Source: Nilaparvata lugens (taxonomy: Eukaryota; Arthropoda; Insecta; Hemiptera; Delphacidae). Taken from it: a stretch of 64,000 nt of DNA. Position numbers and translations under genes: made by a program. Where the stretch lies: assembly GCF_014356525.2 (NCBI RefSeq), contig NC_052511.1, forward strand, positions 48,512,137 through 48,576,136, given 5' to 3'. Position 1 is the stretch's first letter; every line of letters starts with the position of its first letter. The notes beneath the pieces are model-generated. The model saw only the letters and a list, made by a program, of their open reading frames with translations, was not told where the DNA came from and did no database searches. Shown piece after piece: positions 45,087 through 57,064 of this stretch.

Positions 45087-47406
45087 TTGTATTTCTTCTT
45101 CTTCTACTTCCTTTTCCTCTTCTTCTTCTCCTTCTCCATAGAACCTTCTCATCATACCGCTACGTCTGATACGCTCTTGGACCTGATTGCTGTTTGTGAT
45201 GAGCGGTCGGCTGTTGGCCATGGGCAGATCCCTTTCCCTGCACTGTCTGCTCATGATATGGTTTACCTTGTATATGGCTTAAAAAGTCCCAAACAGAAGC
45301 CAAAAATCATTGAATACAGAGATTACAAAAACATCAACTACCATGAGTTATTCAATGAGGGGATGACATTGAACTGGCAAACCATTTACGCAACTAATGA
45401 TGTTAATTACATGGTGAATGAGTTGCATAATGGTGTATCCTATTTATTCAATAAGTATATTCCACTTGTGCAGCGCAGAGTGACAAGGGATCCTGCTCCA
45501 TGGATTTCAAGAGAAATACGTCGGATGATGGCCGAGCGCGATCGGTGTAGTAGAGTTGCACGACGCACAAAGAGCTCTGTGGATTTCAATAGCTACAAGC
45601 GAATGAGAAATTTGTGCAAGCAGACCATCAGAAACGCCAAATCCAGATATTTCCAAAATCTGATCTCCTCTGCTGGTTCATCTGCTTGTAAGTGGTGTAG
45701 ACTGAGGTCTGTTGGAGTTGGTGGAGAGGGAGCGGGCCTGTTGTGTCTCACTCACTGGACGATCTCAACAACTTTTTTACTGACATACCTGTTGACTTGG
45801 ATCGTGCCCATGACTACATCAACTCTTTGCCAGCTCAAGTAACTGGAGAGCCATTCTACTTTTCATGTGTCTCAGCAAGTGACGTTTTGGCCGCTATACT
45901 GAAAATAAAGAGCAATGCTATTGGGGCTGATGATCTACCATTGAAATTCATAAAAATTATGCTTCCCTGATACTTCCCTTCTTCACCCACATCATAAATA
46001 CATCTCTCATGACTTCCGTTTTTCCTGAAAATTGGAAGTCATCTATAGTCATACCCTTAACAAACTCCCAACCCGTCCCTCCCTTTCAGACTACAGACCC
46101 ATCAGCTTACTATCTGTGCTCTCCAAAGTACTAGAGGTGATTGTCCACAAACAGATGAGTGAATTTATTTGCAGTAGGGGGCTTATTAGCGACTTCCAGT
46201 CAGGATTCAGGTCTGGTCACAGCACCAATTCTGCTCTTCTCAAGGTGGCTGATGACGTTCGCAGAGCAATGGATGGCAGGGAGCTCACACTCATTGTCCT
46301 TGTTGATTTCAGCAAGGCCTTTGACTGTGTGTTCCATCCCATCCTATTGTACAGACTGGAGGGTATGGGTTTCTCTCGTTCGACGGTGGCATGGGTGCGG
46401 TCCTACTTGCAGAATAGACGTCAGTGTGTGAAACTTGGGGGTTCCTCTTCGCGCTGGCGACCAGTGGGACGAGGTGTCCCTCAGGGTTCAATCTTGGGTC
46501 CTCTGCTATTCAGTGCATACATTGACAACTTGACTCATGTACTAATACTACAGAGCATCACTTGTATGCTGACGACTTGCAGCTGTATAAGCATTTCAAG
46601 CTTGGTGATGCGGCGACAGCTGGAGTGACATGAACCATGACCTTGCCCGTGTGATCACCTGGACGGAAGAATAATGGTTTAAAAATTAATGAGAGCAAAT
46701 CGCAGGTCATGGTTGTAGGTCACTCAAGACTCTTGACTAGACTAAGCCTTAATGACTTACCCCGCATAAGAATAACAATGTTCAACTTGACTACAGCACC
46801 AGGTTGAAGAATCTTGGTTTGACTTTTACAAATACTCTCGACTGGACAGACCATGTAAACTCGACCAGTAACAAGTTGTAGCTGGGATTAACTCTTTGAA
46901 AAGGATTGGACACCTTTTACCTTTTCCTACTAAATCATGTTAGTTAAAACATTGATATTCCCCTTTTTTTCTACTGTGACTTAGTGACTATGGACATGAC
47001 TGTTCAACTTACTCAGAGATTGCAGCGCGCTCAGAATTACTGTGTGCGCTTCATCTTTGGTTTACGACGTGACGAACATATTACTCAATACTTTGGACAG
47101 CTCAAACTTTTAAGACTGCACGAATACAGGAGTCTCCATGCACTCATGTTCCTCTTCAAACTCTTGAAATCTCGGTCTCCCAATTACTTGGCAGCAGGGT
47201 TTCGCTTCATGTGTGATGTTGGCAGGGGTGGGACGCGTCATGGAGCTTGCTCATTGTCCGTTCCAATTCACAGAACTGAGCTATATAATAAGTCATTCCA
47301 TGTTAGTGCGATTAGATTATGGAATTCACTGCCAGCTCATTGGCTGCTTGACAGTCACGCCGGTTCAGTGCGGCTGTCGTGGCGTGGATCAGGGGGGAGG
47401 GCTTAA
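45087..47406 (+). pseudogene. Non-LTR retrotransposon ORF2 (reverse transcriptase), copy 1
   Basis: Dead CR1/Jockey-like ORF2. The first codons are TTC-microsatellite; element-derived protein starts near 45,141 (SDTLLDLIAVCDE, an endonuclease tail). Then PWISREIRRMMAERDRC, KSNAIGADDLPLKFIK, DYRPISLLSVLSK (46,089), SKAFD (46,311), [10 protein letters not shown] (46,473), the catalytic YADD (46,565) and a C-terminus with RLQRAQNYCVRFIFGL and RLWNSLP. Breaks: one G missing near 45,733, a stop at 45,968 from a lost base, a shift between GPLLF and YADD, and more near 46,055, 46,670, 46,880 and 47,340. The 5' part (most of the endonuclease) is absent. It normally nicks target DNA and reverse-transcribes its RNA; this copy cannot. 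Confidence 0.88.
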
Positions 47407-47554
47407 CTAGGCGGTTTTACTCTATGTTCTTTAGAGGTGTGAGTGTAAGTGTGATTGTGTGGGTGTGTTGTGTGGTGTGTGTGAATGTTTTGTGTGATGA
47501 GAGTTATTCACTATTAAGATTTCTTGCTTTTAGTTGTCCTCTTTTTTTTTCCTC

Positions 47555-47561
47555 TTGATTT
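47555..47561. other. Hinge of inner palindrome (7-nt loop)
   Basis: ttgattt separates the two arms: left arm back to about 45,653, right arm 47,562 to about 49,463. Immediately at the loop, tttcctc mirrors gaggaaa. Confidence 0.9.
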
Positions 47562-49463
47562 GAGGAAAAAAAGAGGAAACTAAAGCAAGAAATCTTAATA
47601 GTGAATAAATCTCACTCACACAAACATTCACACACACACACACACACACACCCACACAATCACACTTACACTCACACCTCTAAAGAACATAGAGTAAAAC
47701 CGCCTAGTTAAGCCCTCCCTCCCTGATCCACGCCACGACAGCCGCACTGAACCGGCGTTGACTGTCAAGCAGCCTAATATGAGCTGGCAGTGAATTCCAT
47801 AATCTAATCGCACTAACATGGAATGACTTATTATATAGCTCAGTTCTGTGAATTGGAACGGACAATGAGCAAGCTCCATGACGCGTCCCACCCCTGCCAA
47901 CATCACCCATGAAGCGAAACCCTGCTGCCAAGTAATTGGGAGACCGAGATTTCAAGAGTTTGAAGAGGAACATGAGTGCATGGAGACTCCTGTATTCGTG
48001 CAGTCTTAAAAGTTTGAGCTGTCCAAAGTATTGAGTAATATGTTCGTCACGTCGTAAACCAAAGATGAAGCGCACACAGTAATTCTGAGCGCGCTGCAAT
48101 CTCTGAGTAAGTTGAACAGTCATGTCCATAGTCACTAAGTCACAGTAGAAAAAAAAGGGGAATATCAATGTTTTAACTAACATGATTTTAGTAGGAAAAG
48201 GTAAAAGGTGTCCAATCCTTTTCAAAGAGTTAATCCCAGCTACAACTTTGTTACTGGTCGAGTTTACATGGTCTGTCCAGTCGAGAGTATTTGTAAAAGT
48301 CAAACCAAGATTCTTCACCCTGGTGCGTAGTCAAGTTGAACATTGTTTATTCTTATGCGGGGTAAGTCATTAAGGCTTAGTCTAGTCAAGAGTCTTGAGT
48401 GACCTACAACCATGACCTGCGATTTGCTCTCATTAATTTTTAAACCATTATTCTCCGTCCAGGTGATCACACGGGCAAGGTCATGGTTCATGTCACTCAC
48501 AGCTGTCGCCGCATCACCAAGCTTGAAATGCTTATACAGCTGCAAGTCGTCAGCATACAAGTGATGCTCTGTAGTATTAGTACATGAGTCAAGTTGTCAA
48601 TGTATGCACTGAATAGCAGAGGACCCAAGATTGAACCCTGAGGGACACCTCGTCCCACTGGTCGCCAGCGCGAAGAGGACCCCCAAGTTTCACACACTGA
48701 CGTCTATTCTGCAAGTAGGACCGCACCCATGCCACCGTCGAACGAGAGAAACCCATACCCTCCAGTCTGTACAATAGGATGGGATGGAACACACAGTCAA
48801 AGGCCTTGCTGAAATCAACAAGGACAATGAGTGTGAGCTCCCTGCCATCCATTGCTCTGCGAACGTCATCAGCCACCTTGAGAAGAGCAGAATTGGTGCT
48901 GTGACCAGACCTGAATCCTGACTGGAAGTCGCTAATAAGCCCCCTACTGCAATAAATTCACTCATCTGTTTGTGGACAATCACCTCTAGTACTTTGGAGA
49001 GCACAGATAGTAAGCTGATGGGTCTGTAGTCTGAAGGGAGGACGGTTGGGAGTTTTGTTAAGGGTATGACTATAGATGACTTCCAATTTTCAGGAAAAAC
49101 GGAAGTCATGAGAGATGTATTTATGATGTGGGTGAAGAAGGGAAGTATCAGGGAAGCATAATTTTTATGATTTCAATGGTAGATCATCAGCCCCAATAGC
49201 ATTGCTCTTTATTTTCAGTATAGCGGCCAAAACGTCACTTGCTGAGACACATGAAAAGTAGAATGGCTCTCCAGTTACTTGAGCTGGCAAAGAGTTGATG
49301 TAGTCATGGGCACGATCCAAGTCAACAGGTATGTCAGTAAAAAAGTTGTTGAGATCGTCCAGTGAGTGAGACACAACAGGCCCGCTCCCCTCTCCACCAA
49401 CTCCAACAGACCTCAGTCTACACACTTACAAGCAGATGAACCAGCAGAGGAGATCAGATTGTG
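47562..49463 (-). pseudogene. Non-LTR retrotransposon RT, inverted copy 2
   Basis: Reverse complement of about 45,653-47,554. Some frames are better preserved than in copy 1: the C-terminal 204 codons (47,704-48,318) are continuous, as is [20 protein letters not shown] (48,315-48,560). Others are worse, with a lost base after SEFI (about 48,955). It keeps the same stop after LKFIKIMLP region and the shift before YADD as the other copies. It ends at about 49,456 at a tggaaat microhomology with the next forward copy. Confidence 0.88.
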
Positions 49464-49746
49464 GAAATTTGTGGGATAGTGAAACGCCATTGTCTTTCAA
49501 GGTGTAATTAATTATGATAGACACAGTGCCGATGTAGTATTATTAATGACTCAGCACTTCTGATCTGGGAACAGCTTCGACCTTGAACTTTGACCTTTCA
49601 ATGACCTTGACCTTTTACCTTAAACGGCTTCATCTGTCGAATTGAGTCCACATCTATTGCTTCTCCCCTTCCACCATCCCTACAGATATAATACCCTGCT
49701 TCTTCTTTTTTTTTCTTCTTCTTCTTCTTCTTCTTCTTCTTCTTCC

Positions 49747-49782
<36 letters not shown>

Positions 49783-50526
49783 GAGAGTAAGAGAGATTGA
49801 TTATATGCCTTTATTAGGGCGGAGTTAGGACTCCTGGTAATCTCTGCCACACAATTAATGAGAGAGAAAAAAAGAGTGAAAGTAATTTATTGATTAATAG
49901 ATTCATTGAGTGGTTGAGAGTTGGAGTGAGTTGGAGTGTGGGGGAGAGAGAGTATGAAAAAGAGAGGGGGTGAGAAAGAGACTGTTGGAGAGTGAGAGAA
50001 AGTGATTGATTGAGAGCTGGTGAGTGAGGGAGGCAGAAAGAGAAAGAGAGTGATTTGGAGAGGGAAGAAGAGTGAGAGAGAGGGAGTCTGATAGTGAGAA
50101 AGTTTAAGTTAAGAAAGAGAGAGAGCTTAGTGTGAGGGGTTTGAAAGAGTGAAGAATATTGAGAGGGAGGGAGAATGAGAGAGTGTGTAAGATAAAGGAT
50201 TCTGAGAAAGACAAGTTACTCTTGAAGTTTCATTAAAAGGAATTGAAAAGTGTATATTATTTTATTCTAATCCTCATGACTCTTCTATCTCTTCATATTC
50301 TTTCTTTCTCTCTCTTTCTTATTTTATTCTTCATCTTATACCCTTTTTCAAGTTTAATTTCCTTTCTCCTCATTTATTCTAAGATATTGAACAGTCTGCA
50401 TTTCACCCACTCTAAACCCGGAAAAACCTCATCAATTATGATAATGCACCAACAGCTTACTCTTGAACGCTTTTGTATTTCTTCTTCTTCTACTTCCTTT
50501 TCCTCTTCTTCTTCTCCTTCTCCATA
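49464..50526 (+). repeat. Second forward copy of the LINE 5' flank
   Basis: Repeats 44,050-45,140: tgtgggatagtgaaacgcc, the accttgaactttgacc motifs, TTC and GA tracts and ggaattgaaaagtgtat. Differences from the first are short repeat-length changes and one-base indels. Confidence 0.85.
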
Positions 50527-51994
50527 GAACCTTCTCATCATACCGCTACGTCTGATACGCTCTTGGACCTGATTGCTGTTTGTGATGAGCGGTCGGCTGT
50601 TGGCCATGGGCAGATCCCTTTCCCTGCACTTTCTGCTCATGATATGGTTTACCTTGTATATGGCTTAAAAAGTCCCAAACAGAAGCCAAAAATCATTGAA
50701 TACAGAGATTACAAAAACATCAACTACCATGAGTTATTCAATGAGGGGATGACATTGAACTGGCAAACCATTTACGCAACTAATGATGTTAATTACATGG
50801 TGAATGAGTTGCATAATGGTGTATCCTATTTATTCAATAAGTATATTCCACTTGTGCAGCGCAGAGTGACAAGGGATCCTGCTCCATGGATTTCAAGAGA
50901 AATACGTCGGATGATGGCCGAGCGCGATCGGTGTAGTAGAGTTGCACGACGCACAAAGAGCTCTGTGGATTTCAATAGCTACAAGCGAATGAGAAATTTG
51001 TGCAAGCAGACCATCAGAAACGCCAAATCCAGATATTTCCAAAATCTGATCTCCTCTGCTGGTTCATCTGCTTGTAAGTGGTGTAGACTGAGGTCTGTTG
51101 GAGTTGGTGGAGAGGGGAGCGGGCCTGTTGTGTCTCACTCACTGGACGATCTCAACAACTTTTTTACTGACATACCTGTTGACTTGGATCGTGCCCATGA
51201 CTACATCAACTCTTTGCCAGCTCAAGTAACTGGAGAGCCATTCTACTTTTCATGTGTCTCAGCAAGTGACGTTTTGGCCGCTATACTGAAAATAAAGAGC
51301 AATGCTATTGGGGCTGATGATCTACCATTGAAATTCATAAAAATTATGCTTCCCTGATACTTCCCTTCTTCACCCACATCATAAATACATCTCTCATGAC
51401 TTCCGTTTTTCCTGAAAATTGGAAGTCATCTATAGTCATACCCTTAACAAACTCCCAACCCGTCCTCCCTTTCAGACTACAGACCCATCAGCTTACTATC
51501 TGTGCTCTCCAAAGTACTAGAGGTGATTGTCCACAAACAGATGAGTGAATTTATTTGCAGTAGGGGGCTTATTAGCGACTTCCAGTCAGGATTCAGGTCT
51601 GGTCACAGCACCAATTCTGCTCTTCTCAAGGTGGCTGATGACGTTCGCAGAGCAATGGATGGCAGGGAGCTCACACTCATTGTCCTTGTTGATTTCAGCA
51701 AGGCCTTTGACTGTGTGTTCCATCCCATCCTATTGTACAGACTGGAGGGTATGGGTTTCTCTCGTTCGACGGTGGCATGGGTGCGGTCCTACTTGCAGAA
51801 TAGACGTCAGTGTGTGAAACTTGGGGGTTCCTCTTCGCGCTGGCGACCAGTGGGACGAGGTGTCCCTCAGGGTTCAATCTTGGGTCCTCTGCTATTCAGT
51901 GCATACATTGACAACTTGACTCATGTACTAATACTACAGAGCATCACTTGTATGCTGACGACTTGCAGCTGTATAAGCATTTCAAGCTTGGTGA
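50473..51994 (+). pseudogene. Non-LTR retrotransposon RT, forward copy 3, cut by the gap
   Basis: The best 5' frame: 294 codons from microsatellite start to the shared stop at 51,355-51,357, without the G deletion of copy 1. After the frame change, RT motifs [21 protein letters not shown] and, in a third frame, YADD (51,951-51,962) are present. The copy stops at the N gap just after the codons for KHFKLG. The C-terminal third is missing. Confidence 0.88.
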
Positions 51995-52094
51995 NNNNNN
52001 NNNNNNNNNNNNNNNNNNNNNNNNNNNNNNNNNNNNNNNNNNNNNNNNNNNNNNNNNNNNNNNNNNNNNNNNNNNNNNNNNNNNNNNNNNNNNN
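51995..52094. other. Assembly gap of exactly 100 N
   Basis: A conventional placeholder length. The left edge reads catttcaagcttggtga and the right edge its exact reverse complement, so the gap is the centre of the large palindrome. Confidence 0.99.
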
Positions 52095-53616
52095 TCACCA
52101 AGCTTGAAATGCTTATACAGCTGCAAGTCGTCAGCATACAAGTGATGCTCTGTAGTATTAGTACATGAGTCAAGTTGTCAATGTATGCACTGAATAGCAG
52201 AGGACCCAAGATTGAACCCTGAGGGACACCTCGTCCCACTGGTCGCCAGCGCGAAGAGGAACCCCCAAGTTTCACACACTGACGTCTATTCTGCAAGTAG
52301 GACCGCACCCATGCCACCGTCGAACGAGAGAAACCCATACCCTCCAGTCTGTACAATAGGATGGGATGGAACACACAGTCAAAGGCCTTGCTGAAATCAA
52401 CAAGGACAATGAGTGTGAGCTCCCTGCCATCCATTGCTCTGCGAACGTCATCAGCCACCTTGAGAAGAGCAGAATTGGTGCTGTGACCAGACCTGAATCC
52501 TGACTGGAAGTCGCTAATAAGCCCCCTACTGCAAATAAATTCACTCATCTGTTTGTGGACAATCACCTCTAGTACTTTGGAGAGCACAGATAGTAAGCTG
52601 ATGGGTCTGTAGTCTGAAAGGGAGGACGGGTTGGGAGTTTGTTAAGGGTATGACTATAGATGACTTCCAATTTTCAGGAAAAACGGAAGTCATGAGAGAT
52701 GTATTTATGATGTGGGTGAAGAAGGGAAGTATCAGGGAAGCATAATTTTTATGAATTTCAATGGTAGATCATCAGCCCCAATAGCATTGCTCTTTATTTT
52801 CAGTATAGCGGCCAAAACGTCACTTGCTGAGACACATGAAAAGTAGAATGGCTCTCCAGTTACTTGAGCTGGCAAAGAGTTGATGTAGTCATGGGCACGA
52901 TCCAAGTCAACAGGTATGTCAGTAAAAAAGTTGTTGAGATCGTCCAGTGAGTGAGACACAACAGGCCCGCTCCCCTCTCCACCAACTCCAACAGACCTCA
53001 GTCTACACCACTTACAAGCAGATGAACCAGCAGAGGAGATCAGATTTTGGAAATATCTGGATTTGGCGTTTCTGATGGTCTGCTTGCACAAATTTCTCAT
53101 TCGCTTGTAGCTATTGAAATCCACAGAGCTCTTTGTGCGTCGTGCAACTCTACTACACCGATCGCGCTCGGCCATCATCCGACGTATTTCTCTTGAAATC
53201 CATGGAGCAGGATCCCTTGTCACTCTGCGCTGCACAAGTGGAATATACTTATTGAATAAATAGGATACACCATTATGCAACTCATTCACCATGTAATTAA
53301 CATCATTAGTTGCGTAAATGGTTTGCCAGTTCAATGTCATCCCCTCATTGAATAACTCATGGTAGTTGATGTTTTTGTAATCTCTGTATTCAATGATTTT
53401 TGGCTTCTGTTTGGGACTTTTTAAGCCATATACAAGGTAAACCATATCATGAGCAGACAGTGCAGGGAAAGGGATCTGCCCATGGCCAACAGCCGACCGC
53501 TCATCACAAACAGCAATCAGGTCCAAGAGCGTATCAGACGTAGCGGTATGATGAGAAGGTTCTATGGAGAAGGAGAAGAAGAAGAGGAAAAGGAAGTAGA
53601 AGAAGAAGAAATACAA
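52095..53616 (-). pseudogene. Non-LTR retrotransposon RT, inverted copy 4
   Basis: Mirror of copy 3, base for base over most of its length: same 294-codon frame (53,616 to 52,732), same shared stop and same truncation at the gap. There is only sporadic variation, for example a changed base in the endonuclease-tail region (ctttctgc in copy 3 versus ctgtctgc in mirror). Confidence 0.88.
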
Positions 53617-54319
53617 AAGCGTTCAAGAGTAAGCTGTTGGTGCATTATCATAATTGATGAGGTTTTTCCGGGTTTAGAGAGGGTGAAATGCAGACTGTTC
53701 AATATCTTAGAATAAATGAGGAGAAAGGAAATTAAACTTGAAAAAGGGTATAAGATGAAGAATAAAAATAAGAAAGAGAGAGAAAGAAAGAATATGAAGA
53801 GATAGAAGAGTCATGAGGATTAGAATAAAATAATATACACTTTTCAATTCCTTTTAATGAAACTTCAAGAGTAACTTGTCTTTCTCAGAATCCTTTATCT
53901 TACACACTCTCTCATTCTCCCTCCCTCTCAATATTCTTCACTCTTTCAAACCCCTCACACTAAGCTCTCTCTCTTTCTTAACTTAAACTTTCTCACTATC
54001 AGACTCTCTCTCTCACTCTTCTTCCCTCTCCAAATCACTCTCTTTCTCTTTCTGCCTCCCTCACTCACCAGCTCTCAATCAATCACTTTCTCTCACTCTC
54101 CAACAGTCTCTTTCTCACCCCCTCTCTTTTTCATACTCTCTCTCCCCCACACTCCAACTATCTCTCTCTTCCTCACTCCAACTCTCAACCACTCAATGAA
54201 TCTATTAATCAATAAATTACTTTCACTCTTTTTTTCTCTCTCATTAATTGTGTGGCAGAGATTACCAGGAGTCCTAACTCCGCCCTAATAAAGGCATATA
54301 ATCAATCTCTCTTACTCTC

Positions 54320-54357
<38 letters not shown>

Positions 54358-54590
54358 GGAAGAAGAAGAAGAAGAAGAAGAAGAAGAAGAAGAAGAAGCA
54401 GGGTATTATATCTGTAGGGATGGTGGAAGGGGAGAAGCAATAGATGTGGACTCAATTCGACAGATGAAGCCGTTTAAGGTAAAAGGTCAAGGTCATTCAA
54501 AGGTCAAAGTTCAAGGTCGAAGCTGTTCCCAGATCAGAAGTGCTGAGTCATTAATAATACTACATCGGCACTGTGTCTATCATAATTAAT
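53617..54590. repeat. Mirrored LINE flank: CT/GA tracts, LINE tail module
   Basis: Inverted counterpart of 49,500-50,470: CT-rich region, LINE 3' tail module at 54,245-54,305 (plus strand, aataaaggcatataatcaat), then GAA tract and accttga motifs. Confidence 0.8.
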
Positions 54591-55470
54591 TACACCTTGA
54601 AAGACAATGGCGTTTCACTATCCCACAATATTTCCACAATATCGGCGCACGGGTTATCTCCTATAGTGAGGTCCACGTTATACTAGTAGTTCTGTGAACA
54701 GTAGACCTCACGCAGTATTCTCATCCACAAGTACCTGATTGAAACTATAGACCTTATGGAAATACTGCAATAGACTGGCTTCTCCACACATCTGTGTAAT
54801 CACTTGTCAGCTGATTTATGATGAATAATTCTATAGTCTGATTTTTACTCTAATATTGGCGTATGAAGGAGGCTCCTTTTTCCTTTTATATTATCCTTGA
54901 AATGCAAAATTTTCAAAAACCTTGTATATACGTCGACGTGCAATTTAAAAGGACATACCTGTCAAATTTCATGAAAATCTATTACCGCGTTTCGCCGTAA
55001 ATTCGCAACATATAAACATTTAAACATTCAAACACTAAGAGAAAACGCCAAACCGTCGACTTGAATCTTAGACCTCACTTCGCTCGGTCAATTAAACGGG
55101 CAATTTCTGTTCATATGTTTAGATGTTTAGATGTTTATATGTTTGTATTTCACTGGATCTCGAAAACGGCTCTAACGATTCTCACGAAATTCAGAACATA
55201 GTAGGTTTATAATATAAAAACTTGATTGCACTAGCTCTCATTCCTGGGAAAACTCGCTGAAAGACATTAAAAGGATAATTATTATTCATCCTTGGAAAAG
55301 CAGCTGATAATAATTATTTCGTCGTCTGTTGATGATGGAAGTGAGTGAGCGAGTTCATGTGTGTGGGACTGTGCCAAAATTATGACTCAGCTGTTGAACT
55401 TTTGTAATCATTCAATCAGGTACTTAGTGCCGGTTGCAAAAAAGCCGGGCTATTTTCAATCTTGATTAAT
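54591..55470 (-). repeat. 880-bp direct duplication, first copy
   Basis: From acaccttgaaagacaatgg through the TTGACCG-family element (54,683-55,091) and part of the foldback half to cttgattaatt. The next unit begins after exactly 880 bp at the start, 882 later because of a two-base difference. Confidence 0.92.
54683..55091 (-). mobile_element. Helitron-like element (TTGACCG...CTAG family), mirrored copy
   Basis: Counterpart of 43,590-43,999 with A and T neighbours at the ends. Confidence 0.72.
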
Positions 55471-56350
55471 TACACCTTGAAAGACAATGGCGTTTCACTA
55501 TCCCACAATATTTCCACAATATCGGCGCACGGGTTATCTCCTATAGTGAGGTCCACGTTATACTAGTAGTTCTGTGAACAGTAGACCTCACGCAGTATTC
55601 TCATCCACAAGTACCTGATTGAAACTATAGACCTTATGGAAATACTGCAATAGACTGGCTTCTCCACACATCTGTGTAATCACTTGTCAGCTGATTTATG
55701 ATGAATAATTCTATAGTCTGATTTTTACTCTAATATTGGCGTATGAAGGAGGCTCCTTTTTCCTTTTATATTATCCTTGAAATGCAAAATTTTCAAAAAC
55801 CTTGTATATACGTCGACGTGCAATTTAAAAAGGAACATACCTGTCAAATTTCATGAAAATCTATTACCGCGTTTCGCCGTAAATTCGCAACATATAAACA
55901 TTTAAACATTCAAACACTAAGAGAAAACGCCAAACCGTCGACTTGAATCTTAGACCTCACTTCGCTCGGTCAATTAAACGGGCAATTTCTGTTCATATGT
56001 TTAGATGTTTAGATGTTTATATGTTTGTATTTCACTGGATCTCGAAAACGGCTCTAACGATTCTCACGAAATTCAGAACATAGTAGGTTTATAATATAAA
56101 AACTTGATTGCACTAGCTCTCATTCCTGGGAAAACTCGCTGAAAGACATTAAAAGGATAATTATTATTCATCCTTGGAAAAGCAGCTGATAATAATTATT
56201 TCGTCGTCTGTTGATGATGGAAGTGAGTGAGCGAGTTCATGTGTGTGGGAGTGTGCCAAAATTATGACTCAGCTGTTGAACTTTTGTAATCATTCAATCA
56301 GGTACTTAGTGCCGGTTGCAAAAAAGCCGGGCTGTTTTCAATCTTGATTA
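55471..56350 (-). repeat. 880-bp direct duplication, second copy
   Basis: Near-identical repeat. The junction has a gattaatt microhomology: the foldback sequence cttgattaattcc is replaced by cttgattaattacacc. The second copy continues normally into ccagaacatcc. Confidence 0.92.
55563..55973 (-). mobile_element. Helitron-like element, duplicated copy
   Basis: Second copy of 54,683-55,091, two bases longer in the aaaaaggaac region. Confidence 0.72.
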
Positions 56351-56600
56351 ATTCCAGAACATCCATCTTTTTTGAAATGGTCTTCTCTGATTTGTTTCAT
56401 GTGAAATTAATTATGATTAAAATTTAACCGGCTTTTGTGCAACCGGGTCTTAGTGAGGGAAATTTTTGGATTTCTTTGGGAATTAATCTCAATTCACTGT
56501 GATTAGATAGAACATTTCTATATGAATTATGAATGTTATAATAATTTCTTCTTTCGTAATACATTTTTCATGCTTTTGTATTCCAGAGCGAAGCTCAGTC
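55975..56600. mobile_element. Mirrored half of the foldback family
   Basis: Counterpart of 42,963-43,588, including the palindromic gccggttgcaaaaaagccgg element at 56,309-56,455. Confidence 0.7.
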
Positions 56601-56811
56601 ACCGATATTAGTATTACATAACACTGATATAGATAAATAATCTATTGAAACTGGTTTAAATGAAGAAATAACGTATAGAACTGACCTTCCGGAAAGATAC
56701 ACGTTATTTGACACTATCGAAAACATTGAAAATATTCCAAATAATAATTTAACAAAATTTTGTTCTTTAGGATGATTCAGAACAAATGTAGTGTTACTGA
56801 CATCAACATCT

Positions 56812-56975
56812 TTGTGCCGGTTGCACAAAATCCGGTTAAATTCTAATCGTGTTTAATTCCACGAGAGCCAAACAGAAACAGAACCGTCTTTTAAAAAACA
56901 TCTTCTCTGATTGTTTCATGTGAAATTAATTATGATTAAAATTTAACCGGCTTTTGTGCAACCGCCGGCCTTATT
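56812..56975. mobile_element. Mirrored palindromic MITE (gccggttgcac family)
   Basis: Counterpart of 42,602-42,754. This copy appears slightly fuller (tgccggttgcacaaaatcc left, ttttgtgcaaccgccgg right). Confidence 0.65.
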
Positions 56976-57064
56976 CTTTCAATATTGTTCTTCCTCTACC
57001 TCAATAATACTTGATGTTAGGAGGTTTTTCAAGTTTCAAGCATGATAAATAATGAAAAGAATAG

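Larger units (their letters stand above)
35636..51994 (+). repeat. Left arm of a >11.9-kb inverted duplication
   Basis: Every block from here to the gap reappears in reverse order and orientation in 52,095-64,000: long-TIR MITE, 143-bp array MITE, Helitron cluster, foldback half and LINE copy. The last base of the window pairs with 35,636, so the duplication runs past the window end. The arm contains 5.4 kb (about 44,058-49,464) not present in the other arm. Confidence 0.95.

Noticed and set aside
45087..45141. Phe-rich hydrophobic leader of the LINE frame as a signal peptide
   Set aside because: It is the TTC microsatellite fused to the truncated element, not part of the protein.
51944..52145. 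Identical frames on both strands spanning the gap
   Set aside because: They include translated N bases and are produced by the palindrome.
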